Shown: positions 1-8,741, numbered from the stretch's first letter. The stretch is DNA of 64,000 nucleotides from Microthrixaceae bacterium (GCA_947449015.1 CANFQA010000001.1:1-64000); one strand, 5' to 3'. Notes: generated by a model not told the origin, from the sequence alone. Translations and numbers: made by a program.

Positions 1-41
1 CCCAACTCGTCAATGAGGTCCTGGACCGGAGCGGCGTACAT
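1..41 (-). CDS. recR: RecR recombination mediator, N-terminal fragment cut by window edge
   Basis: Only the first 13 codons are present, reading MYAAPVQDLIDEL. This matches the start of RecR (usual form M-Y-x-x-P-V-Q-x-L-I-x-E-L), a zinc-finger/Toprim protein that loads RecA with RecO and RecF at single-strand gaps. The ATG lies two bases beyond the ybaB stop codon. The dnaX-ybaB-recR order is one of the most conserved bacterial neighbourhoods, which supports the call despite the short fragment. Confidence 0.85.
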   Translation of the reverse strand, partial: MYAAPVQDLIDEL

Positions 42-43
42 GC

Positions 44-430
44 TCACCGGTCGGTGTCGTCCCCGACTGCGCCGCCGAGACCACCAAGCGCGCCGCCAAG
101 ACCACCGAGACCACCGAGGGCACCGCCGAGACCGCCGAGGTCGAGCGCGGGCATGGCCGATTGCTGCAGGTCCTCGAGTTGGTCGAAGGCATCGTTCAGT
201 GCTGCGAGCACGAGATCCTCGAGCATGCCAATGTCGTCGGGGTCGACCGCAGTGGGGCTGATGGTGACATCAAGGAACTGCATGCCGCCGGTGACAGTGA
301 TCTGCACCGCGCCGCCGCCGGCCCGTCCAATGATCTCGGTCTCCGCGGTTCGGGCTTGGGCATCGGACATGCGCTGCTGCATGTCAAGGGCCTGCGAAAG
401 CAGTGAGTTGATATCGAAGGAATCGGTCAT
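44..430 (-). CDS. ybaB: YbaB/EbfC family nucleoid-associated protein with Gly-Leu-rich tail
   Basis: The 128-residue protein carries the YbaB/EbfC core: an N-terminal helix (LLSQALDMQQRMSDAQ), then the beta-hairpin around GGGAVQITVTGGMQFLDVTI, then a helix ending in DAFDQLEDLQQSAM. Family members are small DNA-binding dimers encoded between dnaX and recR, as here. The family usually ends near 100-110 residues. This one adds about 30 residues of GGLGGAL-type repeats before an acidic end. The start is the ATG 15 nt after the dnaX stop. Family assignment is firm; the function of the tail is unknown. Confidence 0.9.
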   Translation of the reverse strand: MTDSFDINSLLSQALDMQQRMSDAQARTAETEIIGRAGGGAVQITVTGGMQFLDVTISPTAVDPDDIGMLEDLVLAALNDAFDQLEDLQQSAMPALDLGGLGGALGGLGGLGGALGGLGGAVGDDTDR

Positions 431-445
431 TGGTGCTCCTGCGGA

Positions 446-2398
446 TCAGTTTTCGGGCTCGGCGACGAGTTCAGCGCCGGGGAAAATTGCGGCAATGCGG
501 TCGGCACCGGTGGAAGCGACATCAACGGCATCATCGAGCTCGGCGATGGTTTCACTGTCGAGGATCTCGTCGGGTTCCAGCGAAGGTTCGGTTCGGCCGC
601 TAGCCACTGCTCGGCGATCACCGGGGTCAATGGAGGTTTCATCGACCGTGAGGCGAACCGCCAGTGGAGTGCCGAAGGCCGCGGAGAGTGCGGCCTCAAG
701 CTCTGGGCGCAGTTCCTCGCAGCGGGCGGCATGCGGAGCGTTGGGTAGACCCATGGTGGCGCTGGCGCCATCAATGGCGAGCCAGCGACCGGCGGTGAAT
801 CGGGGACGGGCACGCTGTGAGAGCGAGGCCAAAATGGACCCGGACCACATGGTGTTGAGGGTGGCAAGATCGGGCGCCGAACCGGCACCCATTGCTGGCA
901 CAGGTGCGGTTGCCGGTGCTTCGGCAGGTGCTTCGTTCGGCACGGGGCCAGAGGTTTCAGCAGCGGTTTCAGCAGGGGTTTCGCCAGAGGCCGCAGGCGA
1001 GGCGGCACTCGGGGAAGGCGCCGGGGGACGACGGTTGCCACCGGCGCGGGACGGCGGTGCCTGCCGGGCGGCGGGTTGTGCTGCTGCGGGACGTTCGGCG
1101 GCAACCCGTGGAGCGCCGGTTCGTTGACGCAGAACTTCGCGTGCGCCGTCGGCCGGACTGGCACCAGCGGTCCGGGGTGCCACTGGCGCTTCATCGGCGA
1201 AGGTTGCCGATTCCTCGCCATCGGGCGAGGTGTCTATTGTGCCATCGGCCGGCGCCTGAACGGGAGCAGTGCGCGCGGCCGGGCGTGCCCCGGAGGTGGG
1301 AGCGATTCCTTGCTCGAGGCGAGTGATGCGCTCGGCCAGTGCTGCTGTGGAGATATCGGTGTCGTCTCGTGTGAGGCGAACCAGGGCGACCTCAAGGGGG
1401 ATGCGTGGATCGAGTGCGTTCTGGATCCCGACGAACGCCTCGCCAAGGAGCTCAAGGGCCCGAGTGGCGCTGACAGCGCCGAGACGGCGGGCCTGATCGG
1501 TGACGCGGGCGCGATCGGTATCGGTGAGTCGGGCCAGGTCCGCGCCCACTGAAGCGAGGAAGACATCGCGCAACTGCGAAATGAGTGATTCGCCGAGCAC
1601 ACGCGGGTTGCGACCTCGCGCCAGTGCGCCTTCGACGGCGATGAGGGCCCGAGCGGTATCTCGATCGCAGAGTGCTTCGACCAGTTCATCAACGGCGTCA
1701 TCGCCAGCGGGAACACCGCCGGCAGCCACCACACGATCGAGTGCGGAGAGCGTGTCGCGGGCCGACCCAGCGCCGGCTCGCAGCACATGGGCGCGACCTT
1801 CGGGCGAGAGTTCGAGGCCGGCATCGGAGACGACGTAATCGACGAGGGCCTCGAGATCGGCGGCGGGAAGGAGCGTGACCTCGAAATGCTGGGTGCGGCT
1901 GCGAATGGTGGGGAGCACCTTCTGCGGATCGGTGGTGGCCAGCACGAACACAACGTGGTCGGGCGGTTCTTCGAGTGTCTTGAGAAGCGCGTTCGACGCC
2001 GCAGTCGACAACATATGGACCTCATCGAGGATGTACACCTTGGTGCGCCCCGGCGAACCGAGCGCGGCGCGGGCGATGAGCTCTCGGATGGCGTCGACGC
2101 CATTGTTGGAAGCGGCATCGAGTTCATGGACATCGAAGCTGTTGCCGGCATCGATGGAAAGACAGGAAGCGCACTCGCAGCAGGGTTCGCCGTCGATGGG
2201 AGATTCGCAGTTGAGGACCTTGGCCAGAATGCGGGCCGTCGAGGTCTTGCCGGTGCCGCGAGGACCGGAAAGGAGGTAGGCGTGACCAAGACGATCTTCG
2301 ACCACCGCGTTGCGGAGCGCGTCGACGAGATGCTGCTGTCCACGTACCTCGCTGAAGCGGCGCGGTCGGTATCGACGATAGAGCGACTGGTGAGCCAT
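446..2398 (-). CDS. dnaX: DNA polymerase III subunit gamma/tau
   Basis: This is the clamp-loader ATPase of 650 residues. It opens with YRRYRPRRFSEVRGQ, the standard DnaX start. Walker A is GPRGTGKT at residues 45-52. The zinc site is C64, C73, C76 and C79. Walker B is DEVH at 125-128, followed by the SRC-type sensor region TIRSRTQHFE. After about residue 370 comes a long Pro/Ala-rich linker and a C-terminal tau-like domain. It heads a ybaB-recR operon on the same strand. I see no obvious slippery heptamer for a shorter gamma form, but did not scan exhaustively. Confidence 0.97.
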   Translation of the reverse strand: MAHQSLYRRYRPRRFSEVRGQQHLVDALRNAVVEDRLGHAYLLSGPRGTGKTSTARILAKVLNCESPIDGEPCCECASCLSIDAGNSFDVHELDAASNNGVDAIRELIARAALGSPGRTKVYILDEVHMLSTAASNALLKTLEEPPDHVVFVLATTDPQKVLPTIRSRTQHFEVTLLPAADLEALVDYVVSDAGLELSPEGRAHVLRAGAGSARDTLSALDRVVAAGGVPAGDDAVDELVEALCDRDTARALIAVEGALARGRNPRVLGESLISQLRDVFLASVGADLARLTDTDRARVTDQARRLGAVSATRALELLGEAFVGIQNALDPRIPLEVALVRLTRDDTDISTAALAERITRLEQGIAPTSGARPAARTAPVQAPADGTIDTSPDGEESATFADEAPVAPRTAGASPADGAREVLRQRTGAPRVAAERPAAAQPAARQAPPSRAGGNRRPPAPSPSAASPAASGETPAETAAETSGPVPNEAPAEAPATAPVPAMGAGSAPDLATLNTMWSGSILASLSQRARPRFTAGRWLAIDGASATMGLPNAPHAARCEELRPELEAALSAAFGTPLAVRLTVDETSIDPGDRRAVASGRTEPSLEPDEILDSETIAELDDAVDVASTGADRIAAIFPGAELVAEPEN

Positions 2399-2453
2399 CG
2401 GGATCGAGCCTACCGACCCCCTGAGACGCGAGAGACCCGCTTCCCCGTGTGAC

Positions 2454-2549
2454 GGTCAGGCTGCCTGCGGCACATCGGAGTTCCTGCTGAGAGCTGCTGC
2501 CTTCCGGCCCTGACCCGGTTCACAAGTTCCGATTGCACAGGACCCGACC
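2454..2549 (-). ncRNA. ffs: Small bacterial signal recognition particle RNA (4.5S type)
   Basis: The minus strand contains GGTCAGGGCCGGAAGGCAGC, the conserved SRP domain IV apical loop and GGAA tetraloop segment. The flanks fold into a long hairpin. The outer GGTCGGG pairs with CCTGACC, and CCTGTG (with CGCAGG) and TCGGA (with TCCGA) follow inward. The 96-nt length fits the small SRP RNA without an Alu domain. It lies just upstream of dnaX on the same strand. Ends are set by the outermost pairs and may be off by a few bases. Confidence 0.9.
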
Positions 2550-2629
2550 GCCACACGCGAAAGCGGGTCGGCGGACACGATACCCTGTCGATCCGGTACT
2601 CCGACCGGCCAGTTCGGGCGGAGCCCCCA

Positions 2630-2717
2630 GGAGGGGTGCGAGAGCGGCCGAATCGGCACGCTTGGAAAGCGTGTGAGGGGCAACCCTCCGTGGGTTCGAA
2701 TCCCACTCCCTCCGCCA
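2630..2717 (+). tRNA. tRNA-Ser (anticodon GGA)
   Basis: This is an 88-nt class II tRNA. Acceptor GGAGGGG pairs with TCCCTCC (last pair G-U). The anticodon stem CACGC/GCGTG encloses loop TTGGAAA, giving anticodon GGA. A long variable arm and T-arm GTGGG-TTCGAAT-CCCAC follow. The CCA end is encoded. It reads UCC/UCU serine codons and lies just upstream of tadA. Confidence 0.96.
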
Positions 2718-2731
2718 CCTAGGGTCCGCTT

Positions 2732-3217
2732 ATGGCGCCCGAGTCCCCGCAGCACGAGTCTCAAGATCGCGAATCGTTGGACCACTTCATGGAATTGGCC
2801 CTCGAGGAGGCTCGGGCGGCAGCCGCCGCTGGCGAGGTTCCCATCGGTGCGGTGGTCGTGATCGACGGTGAGGTCGTGGCTCGTCGTCACAACCAACGCG
2901 AGGAACTGCAGGACCCCACCGCGCATGCCGAGCTGCTTGCCATTCGTGATGCTGCGGCTGCAGTTGGTTCCTGGCGTCTCGATGATGCCACCGTGGTGGT
3001 CACGCTTGAGCCCTGCGCCATGTGCGCCGGAACGATGGTCAATGCCCGCGTGGGTCGACTCGTGTTCGGCGCCCGCAGTCTCGACAACGGCGCCTGCGGT
3101 TCGCTGTACCAACTCGGTAGCGATCCTCGTCTCAACCACGAGTTCGTCACGATCGCAGATGTGCGGGCCGAGGAATGCAGCGAACTGCTCTCGACCTATT
3201 TCGCTGGCCTTCGCTGA
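2732..3217 (+). CDS. tadA: tRNA-specific adenosine deaminase
   Basis: This 161-residue cytidine-deaminase-fold enzyme converts A34 of tRNA-Arg(ACG) to inosine. The zinc and catalytic residues are visible: H65-A-E67 (Glu as proton shuttle) and PCAMC, with C95 and C98 as ligands. The RVGRLVFGARS segment and the acidic C-terminal half are typical of TadA rather than of free-nucleoside deaminases. The length matches the family (about 150-170). The ATG is 14 nt after a tRNA-Ser gene, so the two may share a transcript. Confidence 0.93.
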   Translation: MAPESPQHESQDRESLDHFMELALEEARAAAAAGEVPIGAVVVIDGEVVARRHNQREELQDPTAHAELLAIRDAAAAVGSWRLDDATVVVTLEPCAMCAGTMVNARVGRLVFGARSLDNGACGSLYQLGSDPRLNHEFVTIADVRAEECSELLSTYFAGLR

Positions 3218-3327
3218 GACACCTGTCGCAACCTTGGTTTGCGCTCTCCAAGAACCCGGTCCATTCGCCCAGTTCGACAACCTGGTCCATTCGCAGAGGT
3301 TTCTGACCCGCCACTAAGGTCGCAGGC

Positions 3328-3417
3328 GGAGAGTTGCCAGAGCGGACGAATGGGACGGTCTCGAAAACCGTTGAGGCTTCACGGTCTCCGAGGGTTCAAA
3401 TCCCTCACTCTCCGCCA
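3328..3417 (+). tRNA. tRNA-Ser (anticodon CGA)
   Basis: This is a 90-nt class II tRNA. Acceptor GGAGAGT pairs with the ACTCTCC region. Anticodon stem ACGGT/ACCGT encloses loop CTCGAAA, giving anticodon CGA for UCG codons. It has a long variable arm, a T-arm around GGTTCAAATCC and an encoded CCA end. A strong hairpin starts three bases later. Together with the GGA isoacceptor it brackets tadA. Confidence 0.96.
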
Positions 3418-3419
3418 CC

Positions 3420-3447
3420 GGAACCGGCGCCTACGGGCGCCGGTTCC
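3420..3447 (+). terminator. Strong GC hairpin after tRNA-Ser(CGA)
   Basis: A perfect 12-bp stem (GGAACCGGCGCC against its complement) closes a 4-nt TACG loop directly after the tRNA. There is no T-run after it, as is common for actinobacterial terminators. It sits between the tRNA and the ABC exporter start. Confidence 0.7.
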
Positions 3448-3475
3448 TCGCGTTCGGCCCTAGGGTGATTTCTCC

Positions 3476-5368
3476 ATGCAAACCCCGAATATGCACATGA
3501 TGTCGATGATGTCGGCCAATCGCGATGCGATCGCCGGGCAGAAGTTCGGCCGCCGCACGATCATCCGCGTCCTGTCATTCGCCCGGCCCTATCGCATGGC
3601 CATCTCCGTGTTTGTGGTTGTCATCGTGTTGCAGGCCCTGCTCGGGCTCGCGCCGGCGCTGCTGTTCCGGCAGATCATCGATGTGGCCATTCCCGAAAGC
3701 CGGCGCGGGTTGCTCCATGTGCTGGCTGCTGCAGTGGTCGCTGCGGCAATGTTCAGCGCGGTGCTGTCATTTGTCGAGCGCTTTTACTCCTCGCGCATTG
3801 GTGAAGGTCTTATTTACGACCTGCGTTCGCGTTTGTTCGACCATGTGCAGTCCATGCCCATCGGGTTCTTCACTCGCACCCAGACCGGCGCGCTCATGAG
3901 CCGCATGAACAACGACGTCATCGGCGCGCAACGAGCGGTGACCACCACGCTGGGCTCGGTGGTCTCCAACGTCATCGTGCTCATCACCACGCTGACTGCG
4001 ATGATCGTTCTCGAGTGGCGTCTCACCCTGCTTGGGCTCGTTTTGCTCCCGGTGTTCATCGTCCCGGCCAAACGGGTCGGGCAACGACTCTCGACCATCA
4101 CTCGTGAGGGATTCGACCTCAACGCGGTGATGAACACACAAATGACCGAACGCTTCAATGTGTCGGGAGCATTGCTGGTCAAACTCTTCGGTGATCACGA
4201 CGAGGAGTCCAAGGAGTTCTCCGATCGTGCTGCTCGAGTGCGCGATATCGGCATCAAGAGCGCCATGTACAGCCGCACCTTTCTCATCGCCCTTGCGCTG
4301 GTCGGTGCGCTCGGTACGGCGATGGTCTACTGGCTCGGCGGCCAGTTTGTGATCTCCGGAACGATCTCGCTCGGCACGCTGGTGGCCATGGCGGCGCTGG
4401 TTGTGCGCATCTACGACCCGCTTACCGCGCTGTCCAATGCCCGTGTCGACATCATGACTGCGCTGGTTTCGTTTGACCGGGTGTTCGAGGTGCTCGATCT
4501 GAACAACCCGCTCACCGATCGGCCCGGCGCAATCGACCTGATCGATCCGACCGGTGCCCTCGAGTTCGATCATGTGACCTTCCGCTACCCATCGGGAGCG
4601 GACATCTCACTCGCATCACTGGAGATCGGCACCAGTGGCTCGGTTGACGACGGCCCTGGTGCTGAGGTGCTCCACGATGTCACTGCCCGCATCGAGCCGG
4701 GTCAGCTCATTGCCCTTGTTGGTCCCTCGGGCGCGGGCAAGACCACGCTGAGCTCGCTTGTCCCGCGGCTCTACGACGTCACCGAGGGATCGCTGCGCAT
4801 TGACGGTCACGATGTGCGCGATCTCACGCTCGACTCACTGCGCTCCGCGGTCGGTGTGGTGTCGCAGGATCCGCATCTCTTCCACGACACCGTGGCGGTC
4901 AATCTGCTCTACGCGAACCCGAAGGCCACCCGCGAGCAGCTCGAGGCAGCCTGTCGCGCTGCGCAGATCCACGAGGTCATCGCAGCATTGCCAGATGGGT
5001 ACGACACCGTTGTGGGTGAGCGCGGCCATCGTCTCTCTGGTGGTGAGAAGCAACGTCTCGCCATTGCCCGTGTACTCGTTAAGGATCCGGCCATCGTGAT
5101 TCTTGATGAAGCCACCAGCCATCTTGATTCCGAAAACGAATCGCTGGTGCAACAAGCGCTGGCCCAAGCGCTACGGGGCCGCACCGCGCTGGTCATTGCG
5201 CATCGCCTCTCCACCATCACCGATGCCGATCAGATCCTGGTGCTTGAAAGCGGACGCATCGTCGAACAGGGCCGGCACGACGATCTGATGCATGACGAAG
5301 GTCTCTACGCCGATCTCTACCGAACGCTGCTGCGCGGCGATACCGAAGGCTTCGACCGCACCCCCTGA
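3476..5368 (+). CDS. ABC exporter half-transporter (membrane and ATPase domains fused)
   Basis: The protein has 630 residues. The N-terminal half (about 35-335) has the hydrophobic spans of a type IV ABC exporter domain, including the FFTRTQTGALMSRMNND coupling segment. The C-terminal half is an intact ATPase: Walker A GPSGAGKTT near 416-424, signature LSGGEKQR near 519, Walker B IVILDEATS near 540, and H-loop HRLST. It should work as a dimer exporting a drug, lipid or peptide; the substrate cannot be read from sequence. About 25 extra residues lie between the membrane domain and Walker A. The ATG follows the CTCC-containing leader; three further in-frame ATGs occur within 30 nt. Confidence 0.9.
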   Translation: MQTPNMHMMSMMSANRDAIAGQKFGRRTIIRVLSFARPYRMAISVFVVVIVLQALLGLAPALLFRQIIDVAIPESRRGLLHVLAAAVVAAAMFSAVLSFVERFYSSRIGEGLIYDLRSRLFDHVQSMPIGFFTRTQTGALMSRMNNDVIGAQRAVTTTLGSVVSNVIVLITTLTAMIVLEWRLTLLGLVLLPVFIVPAKRVGQRLSTITREGFDLNAVMNTQMTERFNVSGALLVKLFGDHDEESKEFSDRAARVRDIGIKSAMYSRTFLIALALVGALGTAMVYWLGGQFVISGTISLGTLVAMAALVVRIYDPLTALSNARVDIMTALVSFDRVFEVLDLNNPLTDRPGAIDLIDPTGALEFDHVTFRYPSGADISLASLEIGTSGSVDDGPGAEVLHDVTARIEPGQLIALVGPSGAGKTTLSSLVPRLYDVTEGSLRIDGHDVRDLTLDSLRSAVGVVSQDPHLFHDTVAVNLLYANPKATREQLEAACRAAQIHEVIAALPDGYDTVVGERGHRLSGGEKQRLAIARVLVKDPAIVILDEATSHLDSENESLVQQALAQALRGRTALVIAHRLSTITDADQILVLESGRIVEQGRHDDLMHDEGLYADLYRTLLRGDTEGFDRTP

Positions 5369-5382
5369 CCCCTCCGGTCAGG
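5364..5382. terminator. Short hairpin shared by two convergent genes
   Basis: CCTGACC-CCTCC-GGTCAGG forms a 7-bp perfect stem. It spans the stop codons of the ABC exporter (+) and the LLM oxidoreductase (-), which are only 9 nt apart. It is a plausible two-way terminator without a T-run. Confidence 0.5.
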
Positions 5383-6355
5383 CGTCTGCGAGACGTTCCC
5401 GCACAAGGGGCAACACCTCGGCGCCAAGCGCGGCGATTTGGGCAGATGCGGTTGCACCATCAATGCCGGGTGCGTGGATACGTAGGTTGAGACAGGTCGT
5501 GTTCGAGTCCTGAACTGCTGTTACCAGCGCTTCGGCGAGTTGGTGTGGGTCGTCACCACAGATCCAACCGTTATCGCGCCAATGCGCGAGCGCAGCATCG
5601 GTGGAATAACTGCGGTACACCTCGAACTGATCTTCGAAGGCCTGTCGAGGGGGTTCTCCCAACCACACGCGACGAATAAGGATGCGCGGCCCGGTTCCAC
5701 CTGCTTCGACATATGCCGCCGTGAGCTCGCCGATGCGAGTGATTGCGGTGCCACCGTCGAATAACACGCCAGCACCAGCGGCCGCGGCCCGGCGCACTGC
5801 AGCTGGACTCATTGCCGCACTGATCACCGGGATGGGACGTTGATCAAGGAGTCGAAGTGCACGATCGCCCGCTAATGGCCCCAGTTCGCGACCGGAGAGC
5901 ATGGCGGTGAGACGGGGGAGGCCGGCACGGAACAGCGGCATCATCTGGGCCTGATCGATGTCCATCGCCTCGAAGTCAAGGGCTAACGAACCCGGGGCGA
6001 CGCCGACACCGACTCGTCCGGGAAAGCGGGCGTCGAGCCAAGCCACTTCCTCGGCCAACATGGCCACTGGTCGTAGCGGCAGCAGCACCGGACAGGGCGC
6101 GGCCCAGCCGGTCGCCATCGCGCCCAGTTGGAATCCGGTGACCTGCATCGGGTTCGGGAGGTAACCGGCGAAACCGCCATGGTGCTCCGCGGTCATGATC
6201 CCATCGAAGCCCGAGTCACTTGCCAGCGCCGCTTGGCTGCAGAGCAGATCGATGATCTCCGGGGCATCAAGTTCGTTCTGCGGGTAGATCCGCATGGAGA
6301 TCGATCCAGTCGCGAACACCGACGAGGGTGGGGTCGCTTTGGGATCGGAAGCCAT
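5378..6355 (-). CDS. LLM-class (luciferase-like) flavin-dependent oxidoreductase
   Basis: The protein is 325 residues long with the bacterial luciferase-like TIM-barrel pattern: FDGIMTAEHHGG near 49-60, PLRPVAMLAEEVAWLDARFPGRVGVGVAPG near 97-126, and a phosphate-binding end near ISAAMSPAAVRRAA. Such enzymes use FMNH2 or F420. Which cofactor and substrate apply here is not visible. The second LLM gene near 13 kb is more F420-like, so this family is expanded locally. The start ATG is the first in frame after a stop and lies near the divergent SnoaL-like gene. Confidence 0.8.
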   Translation of the reverse strand: MASDPKATPPSSVFATGSISMRIYPQNELDAPEIIDLLCSQAALASDSGFDGIMTAEHHGGFAGYLPNPMQVTGFQLGAMATGWAAPCPVLLPLRPVAMLAEEVAWLDARFPGRVGVGVAPGSLALDFEAMDIDQAQMMPLFRAGLPRLTAMLSGRELGPLAGDRALRLLDQRPIPVISAAMSPAAVRRAAAAGAGVLFDGGTAITRIGELTAAYVEAGGTGPRILIRRVWLGEPPRQAFEDQFEVYRSYSTDAALAHWRDNGWICGDDPHQLAEALVTAVQDSNTTCLNLRIHAPGIDGATASAQIAALGAEVLPLVRERLADA

Positions 6356-6417
6356 GTCATGACACTACGACCCGCCGGATCGCAGGTGCATCGAGCAACG
6401 CGTCCTAGCGTGGGGGG

Positions 6418-6942
6418 ATGGTCGCACTGCCTGACAATGCTCTTGAAAAACTGCTGGCCTACGAGGAGATCGGCCAATTAGCTGCGCACTATGCCGTGGC
6501 GGTCGATTCCCGCGATCTTGATGCGCTTGTGGCGCTGTTCATTGACGATGTTCGAGTCGGGCGTGAATCATTCGGACGCGACGCGCTGCGGGCGTCGTTC
6601 GATGTTTCGCTGCGCGGCATCGGAGTCACCATGCTCAACCTGGGGACCCATGCGATTGACCTTATCGACGCCGACCATGCCACTGGCTTGGTCTATTGCC
6701 ACGGGCAGATCCTCGATGGTGAGCGTTGGATCCATCAGATGATCCTTTATCGCGACACCTACGAGCGACGCGCCGGCCGCTGGTACTTCGTGCGCCGGAT
6801 TCACGAGCTTTGGTACGGCCAAGAGGCGCCGAACAATCCGCTTGATCAACCGCCGGCAAACTGGCCTGAGCGTCACGACGGACGCGGCACCGTGCCGGAG
6901 TCATGGCCAAGCTGGTCGGCGTTCTGGTCGGCGCAGCCTTGA
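6418..6942 (+). CDS. SnoaL-like / NTF2-like domain protein
   Basis: The 174-residue cone-fold protein begins with the family hallmark IGQLAAHYAVAVDSRDLDALVALF and continues with GRDALRASF, a THAIDLIDADHATGLVYC strand and a WYFVRRIHELWYG end. These proteins act as small-substrate hydratases, isomerases or dehydratase-like enzymes; the substrate is unknown here. It is 16 nt upstream of the ATP-grasp gene and is probably cotranscribed with it. Confidence 0.75.
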   Translation: MVALPDNALEKLLAYEEIGQLAAHYAVAVDSRDLDALVALFIDDVRVGRESFGRDALRASFDVSLRGIGVTMLNLGTHAIDLIDADHATGLVYCHGQILDGERWIHQMILYRDTYERRAGRWYFVRRIHELWYGQEAPNNPLDQPPANWPERHDGRGTVPESWPSWSAFWSAQP

Positions 6943-6958
6943 GCGCTTGGTACTACCA

Positions 6959-7903
6959 ATGAATCAACAGTGTCGACCACGGGTTGCGTTCGTCACCACA
7001 CTCGACACAGCGATCCTGCATGACGATTTCGATTTTCCGTTCCACGTCGAAGCATTTGCGGCGGCCGGGATCGATCTCACTCATGCGGCTTGGGAGGACC
7101 AAATAGTCCGCTGGGACGAGTTCGATCTCGTTGTGGTGCGCAGCCCATGGAACTACGTGGATCGCCTCGTTGCGTTCCGACAGTGGCTGCATGGGCGCAG
7201 CGCGCTCAGGACCATGCACAACCCGGCTGGGCTCATTGAGTGGAACATGGATAAGCGTTATCTCGCCGAACTCGCAGCATTGGGCATCAGCGTGGTTCCC
7301 ACTGCCTATGCATCGAACAGCGCCGAGCTGGCAGCGGCACTCAAAGAGATTTCGGCGCCGCAGGTCATCGTAAAACCTTCGATCTCTGCTGGATCCCGCC
7401 TCACCGGTCGATTTACGAATGGGTCGCACTTGGCAATGGAACTCGGTCAGCGAGTCCTTGATGCAGGTTTCACCGTCATGGTGCAGCCGTTCGCAGCATC
7501 AGTGGAGGCTGACGGTGAAATTGGCACGGTGATGATCGACGGGTCGATTTCGCATTCGTTCCGCAAAGGCCCGTTGCTTGATGACGAGGGAACGTTGCGC
7601 GGTGGCGAATACTGCGAGGAGATTTCAGCGGCGCAACTCACCGACGCCGAACGCGCACTCGTGGTCGAGGTGAACGCCGCGGTCGAGCACATCGTTCGAG
7701 ATCGCCGCTGGATCGCTCCAGACTCGCATCTGCTCTATGCCCGCTATGACCTTGTCACCCTCGACGATGGTTCGCCGGCGCTCCTTGAGGCGGAACTTTT
7801 TGAGCCCAGCCTGTTCCTGATGGTGGATCCGACCTCGCCCGCGCGCTTTGTCGCTGCGGTGGAATCACGTCTCAGGAAGGGTCGCTCCGCAGACGAGAAC
7901 TGA
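6959..7903 (+). CDS. ATP-grasp ligase, DcsG/RimK-like
   Basis: This 314-residue protein starts RPRVAFVTTLD and contains WDEFDLVVVRSPWNY, a conserved lead-in of the DcsG-like ATP-grasp family. It is followed by NMDKRYLAELAALGISVVPT, the ATP-binding VIVKPSISAGSR and MVQPFAASVEADGEIG. Late ELFEPSLF supplies acidic metal ligands. Family members ligate a carboxylate to an amine or close a ring using ATP (DcsG in cycloserine biosynthesis). The product is unknown here. I chose the internal ATG rather than an upstream one that overlaps the SnoaL-like gene. Its 3' end overlaps the convergent SDR by 32 bp. Confidence 0.75.
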   Translation: MNQQCRPRVAFVTTLDTAILHDDFDFPFHVEAFAAAGIDLTHAAWEDQIVRWDEFDLVVVRSPWNYVDRLVAFRQWLHGRSALRTMHNPAGLIEWNMDKRYLAELAALGISVVPTAYASNSAELAAALKEISAPQVIVKPSISAGSRLTGRFTNGSHLAMELGQRVLDAGFTVMVQPFAASVEADGEIGTVMIDGSISHSFRKGPLLDDEGTLRGGEYCEEISAAQLTDAERALVVEVNAAVEHIVRDRRWIAPDSHLLYARYDLVTLDDGSPALLEAELFEPSLFLMVDPTSPARFVAAVESRLRKGRSADEN

Positions 7904-8741
7904 GCCGCGCACCGAGCCGTTCGGCGAATGGACGATCGTTGTGAGTCGACGTTTTCGAACCGTTCCAGCGAAGGGAACGGGTCGTGATCCAGTTCGTTGT
8001 CGAGAGGCCACCGTCGACGACGAGATCGGCGCCGGTGATGTATGACGAGGACACATCGTCGGTGAGAAACAGGATTGCGCGTGCGATGTCTGATGAGCTT
8101 CCCAGCCGGTCAAGTGGGATCACCTGCTGTCTGATTTCGCGGTTGCGATCATCGACGGGGTTGCCGGCGGGATCGGAATGAACATCGCCGGGGGAAACGG
8201 CATTGACCCGTATTCCCAGCGGTCCCAGTTCAGCGGCGAGTTCCCGCACAGCCATGGTGATTGCAGCCTTGGATGTGGAGTAGTCGAGCGAGCGTCTGAC
8301 GCTGGTGGAGTGAAGCGAGGACACGAACACCACGGCACCATGCAGATCGGAGTCGATCATCATGCGGACGAGGCTTCTTGTGAGTGACAGCGGTCCGAGC
8401 AGGTTTGTCCGCCAAACCTTCTCGATCACGTCATCGTCGAGTTCGAGGAACGGACGACTCGCGGCGATGCCAACGTTGTTCACAAGTATCTGCGGCACCT
8501 CACCGAATTTCTCAAGTGCGGCCACGAGGTCAGCGGGGTCCCCGGCCATGTCGTGCACAATCTGAAGTTCGCTGATCTCTCGACATTTCTGGTGCAGTGC
8601 CGAGCCATTGATGTCGACGGCGATGACTCTGGCACCTTGCTGGCAGAGCTGCGAGGCAGTGGCGAGTCCGATTCCGTTCGCTGCTCCGGTGACCACGGCA
8701 ACCTTGCCAGCATGGCTGCCTGATATGCCACCTCCTGTCAT
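7872..8741 (-). CDS. Short-chain dehydrogenase/reductase coupled to heliorhodopsin
   Basis: A classical SDR of 289 residues. It has a TGAANGIG cofactor loop, the NNVG motif, the catalytic Ser in VSSLHS, and a YSTSK active-site pair, and it ends with the usual DGGLST element plus about 35 extra C-terminal residues. The AVDING acidic residue after strand 2 suggests NAD rather than NADP. The ATG overlaps the heliorhodopsin stop as ATGA, so translation is coupled. The substrate is unknown; retinoid or carotenoid oxidoreduction is an attractive but untested idea. Confidence 0.85.
   Translation of the reverse strand: MTGGGISGSHAGKVAVVTGAANGIGLATASQLCQQGARVIAVDINGSALHQKCREISELQIVHDMAGDPADLVAALEKFGEVPQILVNNVGIAASRPFLELDDDVIEKVWRTNLLGPLSLTRSLVRMMIDSDLHGAVVFVSSLHSTSVRRSLDYSTSKAAITMAVRELAAELGPLGIRVNAVSPGDVHSDPAGNPVDDRNREIRQQVIPLDRLGSSSDIARAILFLTDDVSSSYITGADLVVDGGLSTTNWITTRSLRWNGSKTSTHNDRPFAERLGARLSSRLRSDPS

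Noticed and set aside
54..1127. Plus-strand reading frame of 357 codons opposite ybaB and dnaX
   Set aside because: Its composition (Pro/Ser/Ala/Arg-rich) is that of an antisense shadow of a high-GC gene. No family pattern.
2410..3280. Minus-strand reading frames over SRP RNA, tRNA-Ser and tadA
   Set aside because: They translate the RNA genes and the antisense of tadA.
3258..3294. Direct repeat GGTCCATTCGC upstream of tRNA-Ser
   Set aside because: Two 11-bp copies 26 bp apart, no recognisable promoter elements. Too little to assign a role.
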